Shown here in pieces: positions 36,201 through 48,905 of a DNA stretch of 64,000 bases. Every line of letters starts with the position of its first letter. The stretch's first letter is position 1. The stretch is taken from NCBI GenBank assembly GCA_027563935.2, contig CM050453.2, positions 13,906,001 to 13,970,000 of the forward strand. The letters run 5' to 3'. A program made the translations under genes and the position numbers. This DNA is from Costus lasius (Eukaryota > Streptophyta > Magnoliopsida > Zingiberales > Costaceae). The notes under the pieces were generated by a model that was not told the DNA's origin, did no database searches, and saw only the letters and a program-made list of their open reading frames with translations.

Positions 36201-37019
36201 ACATTGATGTGGTCAAGCTAAAGACCTTAAATAAGCGCTACGTGGGAGGCAACCTAGAGGCTCTGAACTTTCTTAATTTCCGCAATTATCTTTTGAGTTT
36301 TGAAATTTTCATGATTAATTTATTAGTTTTGAATTTTTGGTTAATTTTGTCAGCATGTTGTAATGAACTTGTCTATACAAAAAAGCTCTAAATTCGTTGT
36401 TTTACGTGCAGGAATTTTCTGAGAATTTTTGGAAATTTTTTCGGTGAAAAGCCAAGTCAAAACGCGAGATTTACGGGTGAAGCCGTAACTATCGCGTAAC
36501 CGTGATTTTAACTATTGCTGAGACTGTGCACTAAAATGGAATTATGGCCGAAGCCGTGACACCTTTATGGACCATAAGTTCTTACGGTTTAAACTTGACG
36601 GGCAACTTAGGGTTTACGCCCACGATCGTAACTCGTCGATTTTCGACGATTCCTTTCACCAGAGGCGACGAAACCCTTCCACCCACCTTTCTCTACTTCC
36701 AGCGAGTGGTTTTCAGCGATCGTCCACTGGATTTCCACTGGATTTCGCGAAGAAGCGACGTTCGTCTGCCGACTCGCCATAGTTCGCTTTTCAAACTATT
36801 TGAGGCTGATTTCTGCACGGATTTGTGAGCAAGCTCTTCCTAAACTTGATTTTCAATCTCTGCATTGGATTTGCATAATTCTAGTATCGATTTGGAGCCT
36901 TTAGATCAGATTTTGGGAGCGATTTTACACTTCAGTTTTCACAGGCGAATATCATAGTTACTGTATCATTTTGGCTTTTAAGTAAAAATCACATATTTTG
37001 GATTGATTTGATTGTGATT
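36201..37019 (+). mobile_element. X2 internal spacer with inverted motifs
   Basis: It contains the post-pol motif AGCGCTACGTGGGAGGCAAC (36228). Further on, at 36465-36610, is a cluster of TTACGG/CCGTAA phrases (for example 'gaagccgtaactatcgcgta'). The spacer ends just before the extra ORF at 37020. Confidence 0.55.
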
Positions 37020-39160
37020 ATGGCACCACGGAGATCAGTGAGGACTAGACCCTATGGGGCGGTGAGGAAGAGTAGATTTATTTGACCTGCACCATGGTAC
37101 ATGTATAGGATGGTATTCGGAGTCTTACCGGATACGTTCGAGCGGATAGTTTATCCGGATTCGGAGCCTGAGGCGCACACGCAGACATTAGTGGCTTTGA
37201 GCATATCCTCAGTGCCCAGTACGACATAGACAGCAGCGCCTGAGCCAGTCAGTTCTCCAGAGCTAGAGATTATATCAGAGAGCCGTGATCAAAGGATCGC
37301 TAGATGGTACACTCGGAAGCGTACCGGTCGAGCTACTAGTACTTGGGGGAGGAGAGCCACCAGACCCTTATCGCTAGTCATTGAGACTTTAGAGACATCC
37401 ATGGCACCCCCAGCTCCAGCACTTGTGATAGTGGAGAGGGAGCAGTCATTAGAGACGCATACTGTTGCTACTCCGATGGATGTAGAGGAGTCTGCAGCCC
37501 CTGCACCTCCCACTGATTTACTAGATTCTGCAGCACCTGCAGATACACAGACTATGGAGGGGGACACTCCACGTGATACCGTCTAGACTCCAGAGATCCC
37601 TTCATCATCCTCAGCCCAGGGAGACTTACCTAAGGCTGCTACGCCAGTACTGCCAGATACAGAGGATGGATCTCCGGAGATATTTGTAGAGTTACTAGAG
37701 ATATCAGTAGATATATCTGAGCTCCACTCTCCACCATCCGTTGTGCATGGGCCATCTGTTACCGCTGAGTCAGCATCACCACCAGCATCTAAGGTCCCAC
37801 ATACCACTGAGATACCAGTTATTGCATCACCTGCACCATCACCAGAGATACACTTACCTTCCCCTGAGCCATCATCTTCTGAGCCGTCTCCTACGATACC
37901 AGAGCCAGAGATACCAGAGAGGAGATGCGCGCGATCACCACCCACTGCTCTTACTCCATACCCACGCCAAATCAGATTCAAGAGTAGGGAGCAGGAGCGG
38001 AGGTACCGTACTATGTCTACAAGGGAGTGCTTAACACGAGATATTGGGATGACCAGACACTGCAGTCCCTAGGATTGTTCGATGACATCCAGTGGATGTT
38101 TGCGAACATAGGATGACAGGATTTTTATCACCAGAGACATCCTACATATATTCAGCTCACATTGGAGTTTTTCAGCTCTGTCCAGATTACACTGAGGAAC
38201 CATGATGACGGAGATCTTGGGAGGATGTCATTCAAGTTGGGGAACCGGGAGCACGTACTTACATTGGACCAGGTTGATCATATTTTTGGTTTTCCTTCTG
38301 ATGTGACTAGACACTGCCGTCGTGAGTTTTCTGAGGGGACATTTTGGCGGGAGATATCTAGTGAGGGGGAATTTGATCCTGGGACCGCTAGAGCTACGCA
38401 TCTTTCCAGCCCAATTTTTAGATATGTCCATGGAGTACTCGCACACACTATTTTCGAGCGAGCAGAGAGCGACGGTATGGTCAGATCTTCAGAGTAATTT
38501 TATTTATGGGCCATGTTGAGAGGATTCCGCGTCAGCACCTCATTCTACATGATGAAGCAGATTCAGAAAGCTGCTCGGGCGCGGAGAGGAGTCCTAGTGA
38601 TGGGAGGTATGATCACTACGATTGCCCTTGCCCTCAGTATCGACCCCTCGGGGTTGAACGAGGCAAAGGGTAATCCCAGACTTGACATGGATGCCTGTGT
38701 TGCCATTAAGATGATTACGAGGCTTGGTAGCTCGTATCATCTTATGATCATGCATACTGATATTACGATGAGGCTGTCGAACATGAACCGCACTACGGTT
38801 CGTGTTCAGCAGAACTGGATTGTGGATCCCACACGTGGGGGAGGTCCTAGAGAGGCAGTTTCACCTCTATCACCGCCGAGGATTTAAGAGCATATCCCTC
38901 CAGTCGAGCCATCCACCACTGACAGACCATCTACATCCACCGGGCCATCTACATCAGCATGGCCAGTCCCTTCTTTAGAGCAGATGCGTGCTGAGCAGAG
39001 GAGGATGCGCGGCGACATATCGCGCCTTGAGCAGGGACAGTCGAGGACACTCGACTCTTTATGCGTGATAGAGGAGTTGTTGCGGTATCGTCTCCCACCT
39101 TCATCGACACGACACACTAGAGACGAGGAGGAGGACTCCGAGCACACAGAGACAGATTGA
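37020..39160 (+). pseudogene. Extra 3' ORF of the Athila type in X2 (degenerate)
   Basis: A broken frame starts MAPRRSVRTRPYG. It has a long Pro/Ser/Glu-rich segment (SPEIHLPSPEPSSSEPSP) and then a better conserved domain: FFSSVQITLRNHDDGDLGRM, TLDQVDHIFGFPSD, SPIFRYVHGVLAHTIFER, and GVLVMGGMITTIALALSID. It finishes with an Arg/Glu-rich end near 39160. The same domain, on the minus strand, lies after integrase in element Z. Its place after pol corresponds to the env-like position of Athila elements, but I see no convincing signal peptide or fusion segment. It resembles the uncharacterised plant 'Athila ORF' proteins. Stops at about 37084, 37585, 38070 and 38883 and frame changes make it non-functional. 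Confidence 0.7.
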
Positions 39161-40751
39161 CAGGCTTTGTGAGTATCATATTTCATTTTTATGCAATCTA
39201 AAGTTGTTCTTTGATACTATGCATGAGATCTCACATATATCTTATTTGTGCACATGATTTAGTGGATTTGATGCTGATATGACCACATACAACGCTTTTA
39301 TGTTTTCGTTATGTGTGTGTGCGTTGTACCTAGAAATTATGTGGTATTTGACATTAGGATTGGTATTGTACATTCATGATGGTATTAGACCTTAGGACGC
39401 TGAACATGGTTCAGATATGATAGTTTTGTATATATTTGATATTCATCATGTGTCTGTGATGTTATATGATGATTTTGGATGCTTGGTTGATGAGTTTATG
39501 CATTTTAGACTGATTTTGATACATGCATTGATATTTTGAGTGAATAGTAATTTGATATAGTAAACTATGATTTGGTTGATGAAACTTGAAAGTATTTGGA
39601 ATTTGAGACTTGATTAAAGTGTAAAATTTGATTATCTACGATTTGATATATTTTTCAGATTTTTCTGAGTTATATTTTGCTCTTTTGATATAATTGTGCA
39701 GGGTTTTGCCCAACATTACAAAAGGAACTCTTAGAAAATTTTTTCTGAAATTCTTCATTTCTTGAGTGTTTATACATATGCAATAATTTAAGTCAAGGGT
39801 ATCATTTTTCATGTTTTGCTAGTTCTTCACAGCATTATTGGTATGAGTTATGAATGTTTATAATTTTTAACCAGATTGTTTTTATCCTCGATTTTGAACT
39901 TAGGAAACATTTTAGGCATTTAATTTGATGACTTAGAAAATTTTTGAGATTTCATAAAAACTTAAATTATTGAGTAAGATCAATTCTGGTATTGATAAAG
40001 TTTATATAGGAATTGTTATATGTTTAAACAACATGTGTATAGCAATCCTTGTACTTTAAGTTTAATTTATCTCCCTTTGATTTAATAGTGGTTTTTATGG
40101 ATAGAAATTTGGTGATATGTATGTTTAACTTGAGATTTGTTCCAACTCCTCTAGTTACATAATATGAGGTTATGAGTTAACACTGGCCGGCTTTTCTCCA
40201 TACATCTTTTTTATAAAAAAAATGACTCCTCTACTTGGCACTGCGAAAAATTGGCAGTGGTACCGAAGACATGAGTTGAAGTCTAAAAAAAATAATAAAG
40301 AGAAAAAAGAGAAAGCTGTAGGCTAAGTGGAAGATTCCTTTGACTTTTAGATTGAGACCATGAGTTAAATTATACTGTTATGCAGTATACTTTAAACAAT
40401 GTTATGACACATAACAGTTTAAAGACCAAATTGCGTTAAAAATCTCTTATCTATAGTTTCACCAAGTAACTTGAAGTGATTCTCTATCTGTTGATTAAAG
40501 GAGATTTATTAAACTTGGAAGTATTTGATGCTTGATATGTGTTAATTGAACATTATAACATGACTTGTGAATTTTATCTCGCTTGGATTGTAAATTCTTG
40601 ATGGTTTGGTTTTACTGTGATCTCTCTTAAATAGTTTAAGTTCTGAAAAGTTGCTTGCCTGAAATGTAGACTGAGAACTTTATTGATGATAGAACAGTTG
40701 AATGCACCCTATCTTTACATTCTTTATTCATATTGATGTATTGCTTGAGGA
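39161..40751 (+). mobile_element. X2 non-coding spacer between the extra ORF and the 3' end
   Basis: AT-rich. At 40220-40270 it has 'cttggcactgcgaaaaattg' followed by 'gcagtggtaccgaag', the same inverted phrase that is repeated in the corresponding spacer of Z. It ends with TTGCTTGAGGA, the left half of a conserved 3'-end signal. Confidence 0.6.
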
Positions 40752-42325
40752 TGACACTATCCACAAGTGCACGAAAATGTCGAAGTAATACAAAAGATAT
40801 CGAATCCCACAGGGAACAAGGTGAGTATCAGAAAATCTAATTCATGGAATCTAAGCTGATCAAATCGTGGTTTTTGGAACTTAAAACTAAAACTAAGCGA
40901 AATCGTAAGCAAGAAATCAAACAACTACGGCAGGAAAAATATATGAGAGAGAATATCAGGGCTTTGGTTTCCACCACTCTGACGATTTTAATTGCGCTAG
41001 AAATAAATATCGGTTACATGGATTTACAGATATGCATAAGGAATCTACCCTATGGTACAGGGTGCCCTCTTTCGAGTGTACACCCCGGGATTTTACCTAG
41101 AATGTCTCCTACTTTCGCGGTGGACCGTTCTAGACAAACCCAATGGGTTTTGTGGTAGACTATAGACCCTCGAGCGAAGAACAAGCACTTTCATGTCGAG
41201 CCTTCATAAGATTCACAAAGAGGTTCCGTCGTTACAATTCTACTTTCGTTATGAACTGTAATAACTATAACATGATAATACTTGGCCAGAGTAAATATCA
41301 AGAAATTAATATTTCAAGTGAAATATGCTCAGAATATGATCTAGATAACAAGATTAAAACAAGAATTGCAAATACAAATCGTCAGAGGGCTTCAACCTAG
41401 CCCTGAAATATAGTTTACGCTACAACCATCGTCGAAATGCTAAAAGTTCTGTCTTTGTTCATAGAAAAATCACAGGAAAAGGTTTCTAGGAGGGAGAAGA
41501 CAATGAATCAAAAGAAATAACCAAAGATTGCTGAGTTCCGACGATCGAATCTCTAGAAATTGCCTCAAAGTCGCCGAATCGCCGTGTTCTTCCGCCCTAG
41601 CCGCTTCGTCGCAAGATTCCTTGATGATTAGTTCACGAAAAATTAGAGTTTTTATATTCTTTCTGTTCGCCTTCGAGTAAGCTTTCAAAAAAGTCCTCAC
41701 TTGCTAAATTTGGACTTAAATCGGGGTCAAAATCGCCAAACATCTGAGTAGAGGTCGGGCTGTTCTGATAGCATCACGGGTGAACCCCGCCAGGTTCACC
41801 AGGTGGTGAAGTATTCTATGTAGTTCTGTTGCGAAATAATCAACGGTGAACCCCGTCGGGTTCACCTACTAGTGAAGTCCACGGTATGTTTCTGTGCAGG
41901 TTTTATCAAACAGGATCACGGGTGAACCCCATGGGGTTCACTTGCTAGTGAAGCGTGCGACGAATCTCGTATGCCTTGATATCATCGATGAACCCTGCCG
42001 GGTTCACCAAGCAGTGAAATGCGCGGTGAGTTTTGTCCGTCAGCAAGTTCACCGGCACCTGGCCGTGAAGTCCATAAAAAGCTCTGATTGAGCCCAAATT
42101 TTACGAGCAGCTTCGTCTTCTCATAAGGAATCACCTCATGCTTTTAGATTCTTCAAAATGACTTCAAAATTGGGTGTTTTAACCTAAACTTCTATAAGAA
42201 AGATGAAAAGTGAAGATTCTGAAGCTTTGAAGTAAATAAGCTTTAAAGGAGTGTAAAAACATTCAAATAAGTCTGAATTTATCATGAAATAATAATAATA
42301 ATCACTATAAAAATGCATGGCATCA
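40752..42325 (-). mobile_element. Solo LTR-Y (copy 3, complete)
   Basis: The plus strand runs TGACACTATCCACAAGTGC to ATGCATGGCATCA, 1574 bases with TG/CA ends. It is flanked by GAGGA (40747-40751) and GAGAA (42326-42330), a 5-bp duplication with one change. Without it the flanks join as CTTGAGGACAAGCAAA, the phrase found at the equivalent place in Z. No internal sequence accompanies it. Inverted GGTGAACCCC-type motifs lie at about 41779, 41846, 41920 and 41985. This copy defines the true ends of the LTR-Y family. Confidence 0.88.
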
Positions 42326-42359
42326 GAGAACAAGCAAAATTCTAAGTCTAGGGTATTTT
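42326..42359 (+). other. Conserved 3'-end signal and polypurine tract of X2
   Basis: ACAAGCAAAATTCTAAGTC followed by TAGGGTATTT leads into the LTR start TGATGCG. In Z the same position reads (minus strand) ACAAGCAAAGATTTAAGTC then ATAGGTATTC. The conserved order supports this as the plus-strand priming region. Confidence 0.7.
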
Positions 42360-43620
42360 GATGCGTTGTATTTACACCATATTTTTGCCTATATTTTATA
42401 CTATTTTGTAGGCTTAATTGTATGATTTTGTGCAAATTCTGGTGTTTTTGCTTTACTTGGTACAGAATCTTCACTTTTCTTGGTTTTTATGTAAATGTAG
42501 GTAAAAAGGCACAAAAATGATGGATTTCAAGAGTTTTGAATCCATAGCACAGTTCACGAGGAAATCACGAGCTTACGGTTCAAATTTGGAGTCGAAACAG
42601 TGAAGAATACAAGAATTACGGCCTAGGCCGTAATTATGGGTCGGCCGTACTTTTGAGTTCGAACAGAGGGCGAAAAATGGTTAAGTATGGAAGTTCGCAG
42701 AAACTTTCACGGGTGAGGCCGTAAATCCATTACAGGCCGTGAATATTTCTATAACTTAAGTGCTATATATACAAAAAGAATTACGGCCGTGGCTGTGAAC
42801 AGGTTACAGACCGTAAAAATTGCCGTCTTACGAGTTTTTCATTTGATTATCCACCGATTCGAACCAGATTTGAACCAAACTTTGCAGAAACATTTTTTGA
42901 TGGGTTCCGAACCGGCCCAACTATAAAAGATCAGATTTTTTGAGGGTTTAGAGAGCTTTTTCGGATGAACACAATTGGCAGCGGCGAAAGGGGCGAAAGT
43001 TGATTTCCAAGCAGAATTCCGGCGAGAGTTCATGCAAAAGCAACGATTGATCTTCTACTCTTCATCTCTAGATCGAGGGGAAGCCAGTTTTATTGTTGTC
43101 TTAGTAAATTCTTTGTGATTTTTACTAGATCTATGCTTATTCATCACATACACATGTATTTCCTTAAGAACATGAGTGAGTAGATCCTTGTTTCGGGATT
43201 AAAGGCTTAGTCCGCTGACTTTTATGAATTAATCCTTATTCATACTCTTTTTACACAAATTTATTATCATGATTTTATTAAAGTTGTGCTTATCTCGAAA
43301 TTTACATTGGCCACGTAATATTGCATTTTAGACATTGCGAGAAGTACCGAGAGGCGAATCGCAACGCCCGATCTATTTTAATTGAACCTTCGAATCCAAT
43401 CACGAGAGTAGTTCAAATTTGTCTGAACGATTTAGCCCACTTTTCATAGAATTTAAAGGGTTTGGTTAAGTTAACTGTCACGAGAGTAGGGAGTTAACCT
43501 AATTAAACATCGTATTACGCTTTGAGAGGAGGTAACATGTACATTAGGAAAAGTTCCTTTCATGATAAACATTTTCTATTGATTGAGTTATCTTTATAAG
43601 ATTCATAATAGTCAGTGTGG
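42360..43620 (+). mobile_element. 3' LTR following X2, first part
   Basis: It begins TGATGCGTTGTATTTACACC right after the polypurine region and has a motif cluster TTACGGCCTAGGCCGTAAT and relatives at 42610-42825. Its U3 does not match the LTR at 32048, although both should be ends of the same element. It is interrupted by element Z at 43621 and continues at 57004. Confidence 0.7.
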
Positions 43621-45639
43621 TGATAGCGCCCACGAATATAGTAGGCATTTCCCGCATGTGCACGGGTCTATCGAAGTAATAAAATATCGATCCCACAGAG
43701 ACTAATGGGCAAGTACCAATAGATCTCGAAATGGCTAGCTAGACGATGTCGAAATTGGTAAAGTTTAAGATAATGAAATAATTAAAAGTGCAAGAATGTA
43801 AACAGAGGAAATCACACGAGAGGATTCTAATGAGGAGATGTATCAGGATATGGGCTCACCACTGTGACTCCTTACAGTTGAATAGTTAAACTCTATTGCC
43901 GATGTCTTGTGTAGTTCAAGGGACTCAGCTTCCTTGTCACATAGGTAGCTTCCCTCCAATAATCTTGTCTGCTTTCACGGACAAGATTACCGGTCCAATC
44001 TGTAGAGTTCTGACGTGCGGTTGGACTAGAGTCTCCCCGCAACGTCTAGGCACCTTATAATCTTCGCAAGCGAGTACAGATCTACAAGCGAGAAGAAACT
44101 CCTAGAGATGCTGATTGACAAACCTTACTTGCGATGATTAAAGGCTCAAACACTCTCTTTCGGAAAGTGTAGGCATAGCACACCAATAGAATGGATAAAC
44201 TCTCAACCTAATATGTTTGACGCGCGGTCGGACTAGAGTCTCTCCAACGTGTCTAGGTTCCCTACAATCACACGAGCGAGTACGAATCTACGAGCGAGTT
44301 TTTCTTCCGGAGATCTGATTTACAAACCTCACCTAGGTATTTCCCCAAGTGAGTATAGTCTAGCGGGCAAGTTTTCTCCTCTAGGTCCAATTAACAAACC
44401 TCACCCTTGCGACTCAAGGCTCAAGCATATCTTTCCGGATGATGCTTTCCATTAATCCTACGGGTAAGTACAGCTATGCAAGCAAGTAAACTCCTAGAAA
44501 AGCTGATTTACGAACCTCACCTGAGGGATTAGAGGTGTGAGCATATCCTTCTGGGTAATGCAGGCATTGCACGCACACAAGGCCAAGCAAGGACTTTGGC
44601 TAATAAACTTAACTATCACAACTAGTAAATCGTCAAGGGCTACCCCACATCCTGATTTAGTATTTAGCATTCCATGTTCACGGTAACAGCATAAACAATG
44701 TATTCATCCATAAACTTCTCTTATAACAACAGATCTTGTTCAGGAAATGCGGAAGAAATATAGATCTTGTGTTGCTCTTGTGAAGATTATACAATGAATG
44801 CAGCAAGTAGACTATGAATGCCAAGTAATTCTTACAGATTTGTTCCTAGGAGTCTCACGCAATGAAGTGTCTTCAATAGTTGCAGTGCGCGGTTCTCCTT
44901 CTCCTCCTCGCAAGCACAGCTTCTACCCTTGCGAATCCCTCTACGCAGTGATCCCCTTTGCCGAACTCCCACCAACCCCTTTTATCTCCTTTCTTCTGCA
45001 TCTTTTTCTCCTTCCCATACCCTACAAAAAGGTATCTGCGATTGCTGTCTCTGCTCAGCCGAAAGAAGACTTTGCCGCCAGCTCCCATGCCCCGTAAAGC
45101 TGCCGCCGCTGCTATTCTTCATGGAATCATCACTCCTTGCGCCGATTTCTCTTCTGAAAGGCTACTCCAGGCCTTTTCGTCAATGGGGGAGAAAAGTCCT
45201 AGGTGCCCTTGAGCTTTCCCGAGGGTTAAATTGAAGAAAACAGAGTAAAAATCGCGGTTTCGAAACAGGCGGGTCCGCGATCACCTGCGAGAATTTGGTC
45301 GTGTCCCAGTCGTGATTTATCAATTTCAGCTTCAGGCATAACGATGATCACGGGCATGATTCTGAATGGGACCTGGTCGTGATTTCCAACAAAGGACCTG
45401 ATGACTCCGAAATCTTCCAGTTTGGATCATCTTGAGTTAGGACGAGCCCCTCTGCCACAAAAGTGTCAAAATCTACTCTCTTTGTGGTCGTTTTGACCTA
45501 AAAATGCAAAAATACCAAAACAGGTGTAGATTCCATAGATGTATCCAAATAAAGGCAATTATGAGACTTAGAGTTGTGAAATAGGCATGATTTCATAAGT
45601 AAAATGACGTGTAAAACTCTATATAAGTCTGTGTCAACA
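43621..45639 (-). mobile_element. 3' LTR of Z
   Basis: Same sequence as 54991-56998 with a few percent substitutions. Open frames at 44798-45234 on both strands recur at 56226-56593 and are LTR sequence, not genes. Confidence 0.92.
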
Positions 45640-45690
45640 GAATACCTATGACTTAAATCTTTGCTTGTCCTCAAGCAAAAAGAAAGAAAT
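45640..45690 (-). other. Conserved 3'-end signal and polypurine region of Z
   Basis: Minus strand TTGAGGACAAGCAAAGATTT then AAGTCATAGGTATTC, abutting the LTR start TGTTGACAC. It parallels the X2 signal at 40741-40751 plus 42331-42359. Confidence 0.65.
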
Positions 45691-45951
45691 GAAGTTCCAT
45701 GAGAGTTGTTCAACTGAAGTTATACTCCCCAACGATCTATAAATGCGAAATAATCATAGCTAGTCATAGGATGCACAAACCCCTGTAGACTTTAAAGATG
45801 TCAAGATGAAAAGCAGAGTATCCACGTTAAATCCATAGACAATAGTTGCATGATAAAATTGGAAAGAAAATAGTTCCTTACCACATGAGACACCAATACC
45901 CTCAAGGCACCAAAAGGGTAAACTCTAAAGTGGTAGTAAAGGTCTTACTCA

Positions 45952-46240
45952 TGACTTCGGTACCACCGCACTTTTTCTTCTTTTCCGCAGTGCCAAGCCG
46001 TAGCTTCGGTACCACTGTCTTCTTTTCTTTATGGTTTGCAGTGCCAAGTTATAACTTCGGTACCACTACCCCTTTCTTTTCAATCATTTTCTCTTCTTTT
46101 AGTGGCAGTGCCAAGTTAGAACTTCGGTACCACTACCTTCTTTCTTTCTTTTTCTTTTTATTGGGCAGTGCCAAGTTGTAACTTCGGTACCACTGCTCTT
46201 TTTCCTCTTTTCTTTTCCTTCTATTTCTCACACGGTGCCA
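45952..46240. repeat. Five imperfect ~60-70 bp repeats in the Z 3' spacer
   Basis: Each unit has CTTCGGTACCAC, then a T/C-rich run, then GCAGTGCCAAG. In minus orientation the order is CTTGGCACTGC, a purine run, then a GTGGTACCGAAG block. Units begin near 45956, 46014, 46056, 46122 and 46182. The same inverted phrase occurs once in X2 (40220-40270). Confidence 0.8.
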
Positions 46241-47018
46241 AGTCAGAGGAGTTCGAACCAAAACTGATACCAAGAGTTACCAAGGGTGGTAGGTGTGTGT
46301 CAATTGGTTTGGTTTATAATCTTCTAAATAAATAGTACTCATGTCGTCATACAGATATTTCCTAGACTCAAAGCTTATCAAAGTTCGATCTTCAAGTTTC
46401 CAGTGTATAAGGAATCGAGTGGCTAGTTGCTCAATCATGAATGTGATCTAAATGTAATGTGGGGGGTCTAAATCAATCATAAATCAGGTAAATGAACAAG
46501 GATTAATCTTAAATGAGGAAAATATCAATCAATGAAAGTAAGAAATCTCGGCTAGGACCTACGACTTAGGACTTTTGCATGTCTAGACTATAAATTGTTA
46601 ATGAAGTTTTGGTCCTTATTTACAAAGTCATAATGAAAGCATGTGAGAAAGGTACAACATGTCAAAGAGGTAGAGTCATGAGAATATCTGTGCCAAGCTA
46701 AAGTATTATCAAAGTAACTTACAATAAAAACATCATGAAAATAGAGCACATCGATAGTAAAGTGAGTTAAAGCTTGGCAGATGTGCTACAACAGCACATT
46801 AATAACATCACAATAAATATTACCAGTTCACCATCACATGCAAACAGTATAAAGTTAAACCATCAGTACAACATCCATCACGAAAGAGTAAAAGTCATGA
46901 CGACCTATCAAAATGTGTAAGTACCCTCACCCAAAGAGCAAAAGATGCATCATCCTAGATGCATATAGCATAGGTACGTAACAAAAAAGGGTGAGGGAAG
47001 ACTTACTAGAGCGCAGCC
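46241..47018. other. Z non-coding spacer
   Basis: AT-rich, with no ORF or recognised signal. It separates the repeat block from the extra ORF. Confidence 0.6.
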
Positions 47019-48289
47019 CTACTCACTGCACTCAGCTGGGTCGTCATCGTCGTCGTCGACTTGCTCGGATGAGTCAGAATCAGAAACATGGATGGTATCG
47101 TCAGTGTCCTCGTCTTCGTCCCGCGGTGGTGGTGGTGCCATGTTGCTGTGAAGAAAGATCTCGATGCACTTTACCGTGTCCATTAGGGTTACTAGCTGCT
47201 TCCCTTGTTGAATCTGGTCCTAGCGAAGCAGGTGAAGCATGTCATCTGTGGAGGGTCTGGCAGCAGTCATTGGTTGCCCACCGATGGAAAAGCAGGGGTC
47301 AACATCCAGTGGCGCCGTCTGATCCTTGGGCGCTATCGGCTTCAGATATAAGCGCTAGTTGGCGCTGTCCTTGATGTCTGTGCGAGCTGAGTTGGGTAAA
47401 TCCATGGTGGTATTCGTGTCTGCAAAGGTCAGGTGGTAGATATCTCCTCTCCTCACAATCATCTTCATCGAGAGAAGATGCTCCAGGTCTAAACGCCGGC
47501 TCCCTACTGCCTCAGGCTGGCCGTACCGGTTATGGCCCAAAGAGAGTGCTATCATGGTGATCATGCCCCCGATGCAGATAACTCCTTTCTGTGCATGAGC
47601 CACACGCATGAATTGCCTTGCGAGATGGTATCCAGCATTGATTTGAAAGTGGTGCAGGAGTCCCCATAGACTTAATAATTCCGGCTGGCGGATGATTCCA
47701 TCTACTTCCCTCGTGAAGATTGAATGCGCGAGTAGCCTGTGTGCATAGCGGATGCAGGGATTGGAGAGCGTGATGCTCTGGCATTTCGGGGCGAGTGGGC
47801 TGATATGGAGGAGATGCACCTCCAGAAAATATCTTCGTTGAAGTTCGGTGGCCCAACTCTGGAAGCGTACACCGGGAAGCCGAATATGTCGTTCAGGTCA
47901 GCAATGGTGAGGCGATACTCTGTATTCGCCAATCGAAATGTGAGAAGGCCTGGGTCTGTATCCAGCGCCGAGACCTTGAGTTCCACTGAGCTGAGAAATT
48001 CGAGGGTGAACGGGATGTATGTGGGATGAGCATACTGCAGAAATCGTCCCCACCCAAATTAACGGAAAACCCAAAGCAGATCATCAAAGATGCCGAGTGC
48101 AACCAGTGCTGGCGGATCAATGTAACGAGTATTGATAATTCTTCGGTTAGATAGAACTTGATACCTCACCACCTGATGACTGTCTCGCATTTGTATTTCC
48201 GGTGGTACGGATTACTGTGGTGGCGCCGCAGGTCGAGGGCTCGTTGCTCCAGCTGGGCGCTTGCCAGTGTTCTTCTTCCTTGGCGGCAT
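47019..48289 (-). pseudogene. Extra 3' ORF of Z (Athila type, env position)
   Basis: It starts MPPRKKNTGKRPAGATSP at 48289, a basic N-terminus. The conserved domain includes FLSSVELKVSALD, LTIADLNDIFGFPV, NPCIRYAHRLLAHSIFTRE and GVICIGGMITMIALSLG. It ends in an acidic tail (DEDEDTDDT, QVDDDDD) at a TAG at 47019. It is homologous to the ORF at 37020-39160, but without that ORF's long Pro-rich insert. Stops occur after AAPPQ, at VFR-stop-FGWGR and near 47220, with frame breaks around 47820. The function of this family is not known to me. Confidence 0.75.
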
Positions 48290-48539
48290 GGTTGCTTGAG
48301 CAGCGAAGAGAGGACACGGAAGTATCAGCAGCTGATTGAAGAGGAGCTCGCGGCGAAATAAGGATCGGGAACTTGGAATGAGAGTTCGCCGGAAACTCCA
48401 TATGTTGCCGGAAGTGTCGCCGGAGAGTTGGTGGTCGACGGTGAAGTAGATGGCGGTGACTGGTGGGGCACATAGTGGGGTCGGCGCGATGTATGGAAGG
48501 AAAGAATTCGGGAACCCTAGGCTGAAAAGGTCGGGCTAG

Positions 48540-48905
48540 CCAGGTGGATCCGTTAAGCTGCTAAGGTTAAGTGATCACGCCCGAGATTTTCATCCGGACT
48601 CGGCTGTGATTCTCCCGCAGTTCTCTAATGCGAATCCTCATGGTGGTGTCTTCGATCACGGGGCAGCCGTGACATTCTCGTCAAATTTGTATACGTTGTT
48701 CTTTCTGAGGAAATCCTGCCCATGACTTTCGTCATGACCAACCCGTGAATGCTCCTGTAAGGTTACACGCAAACTTTACGGCTGCGCCCATAGTTACGAC
48801 CCCGCCGTGGTTCTCTCGGCAAATTTTCTGATGTAGAACAGAGTGAAAATCACGGTCGAGAATTTTGTCAGGACCCGGCCGAGATTTTGGGAGAACTGGT
48901 GGAAA
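48540..48905 (-). mobile_element. Z internal spacer with inverted GATCACGG/CCGTGATT phrases
   Basis: Between pol and the extra ORF the sequence repeats phrases such as GTGATCACGCCCGAG, CGATCACGGGGCAGCCGTGA and AAATCACGGTCGAGAA. They are of the same kind as those in the Z LTR (45250-45400), in a different order. There is no ORF. Confidence 0.6.

Noticed and set aside
37289..37981. Minus-strand Gly/Ser-rich ORFs at 37289-37567 and 37583-37981
   Set aside because: Antisense of the Pro/Ser-rich part of the X2 extra ORF.
44798..45234. ORFs of about 100 codons on both strands
   Set aside because: They recur at 56226-56593 because both are inside the Z LTRs; products are unrelated between frames.
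37020..48289. Calling the extra ORFs envelope genes
   Set aside because: Position fits, but no signal peptide, transmembrane or fusion segment is convincing in either copy.
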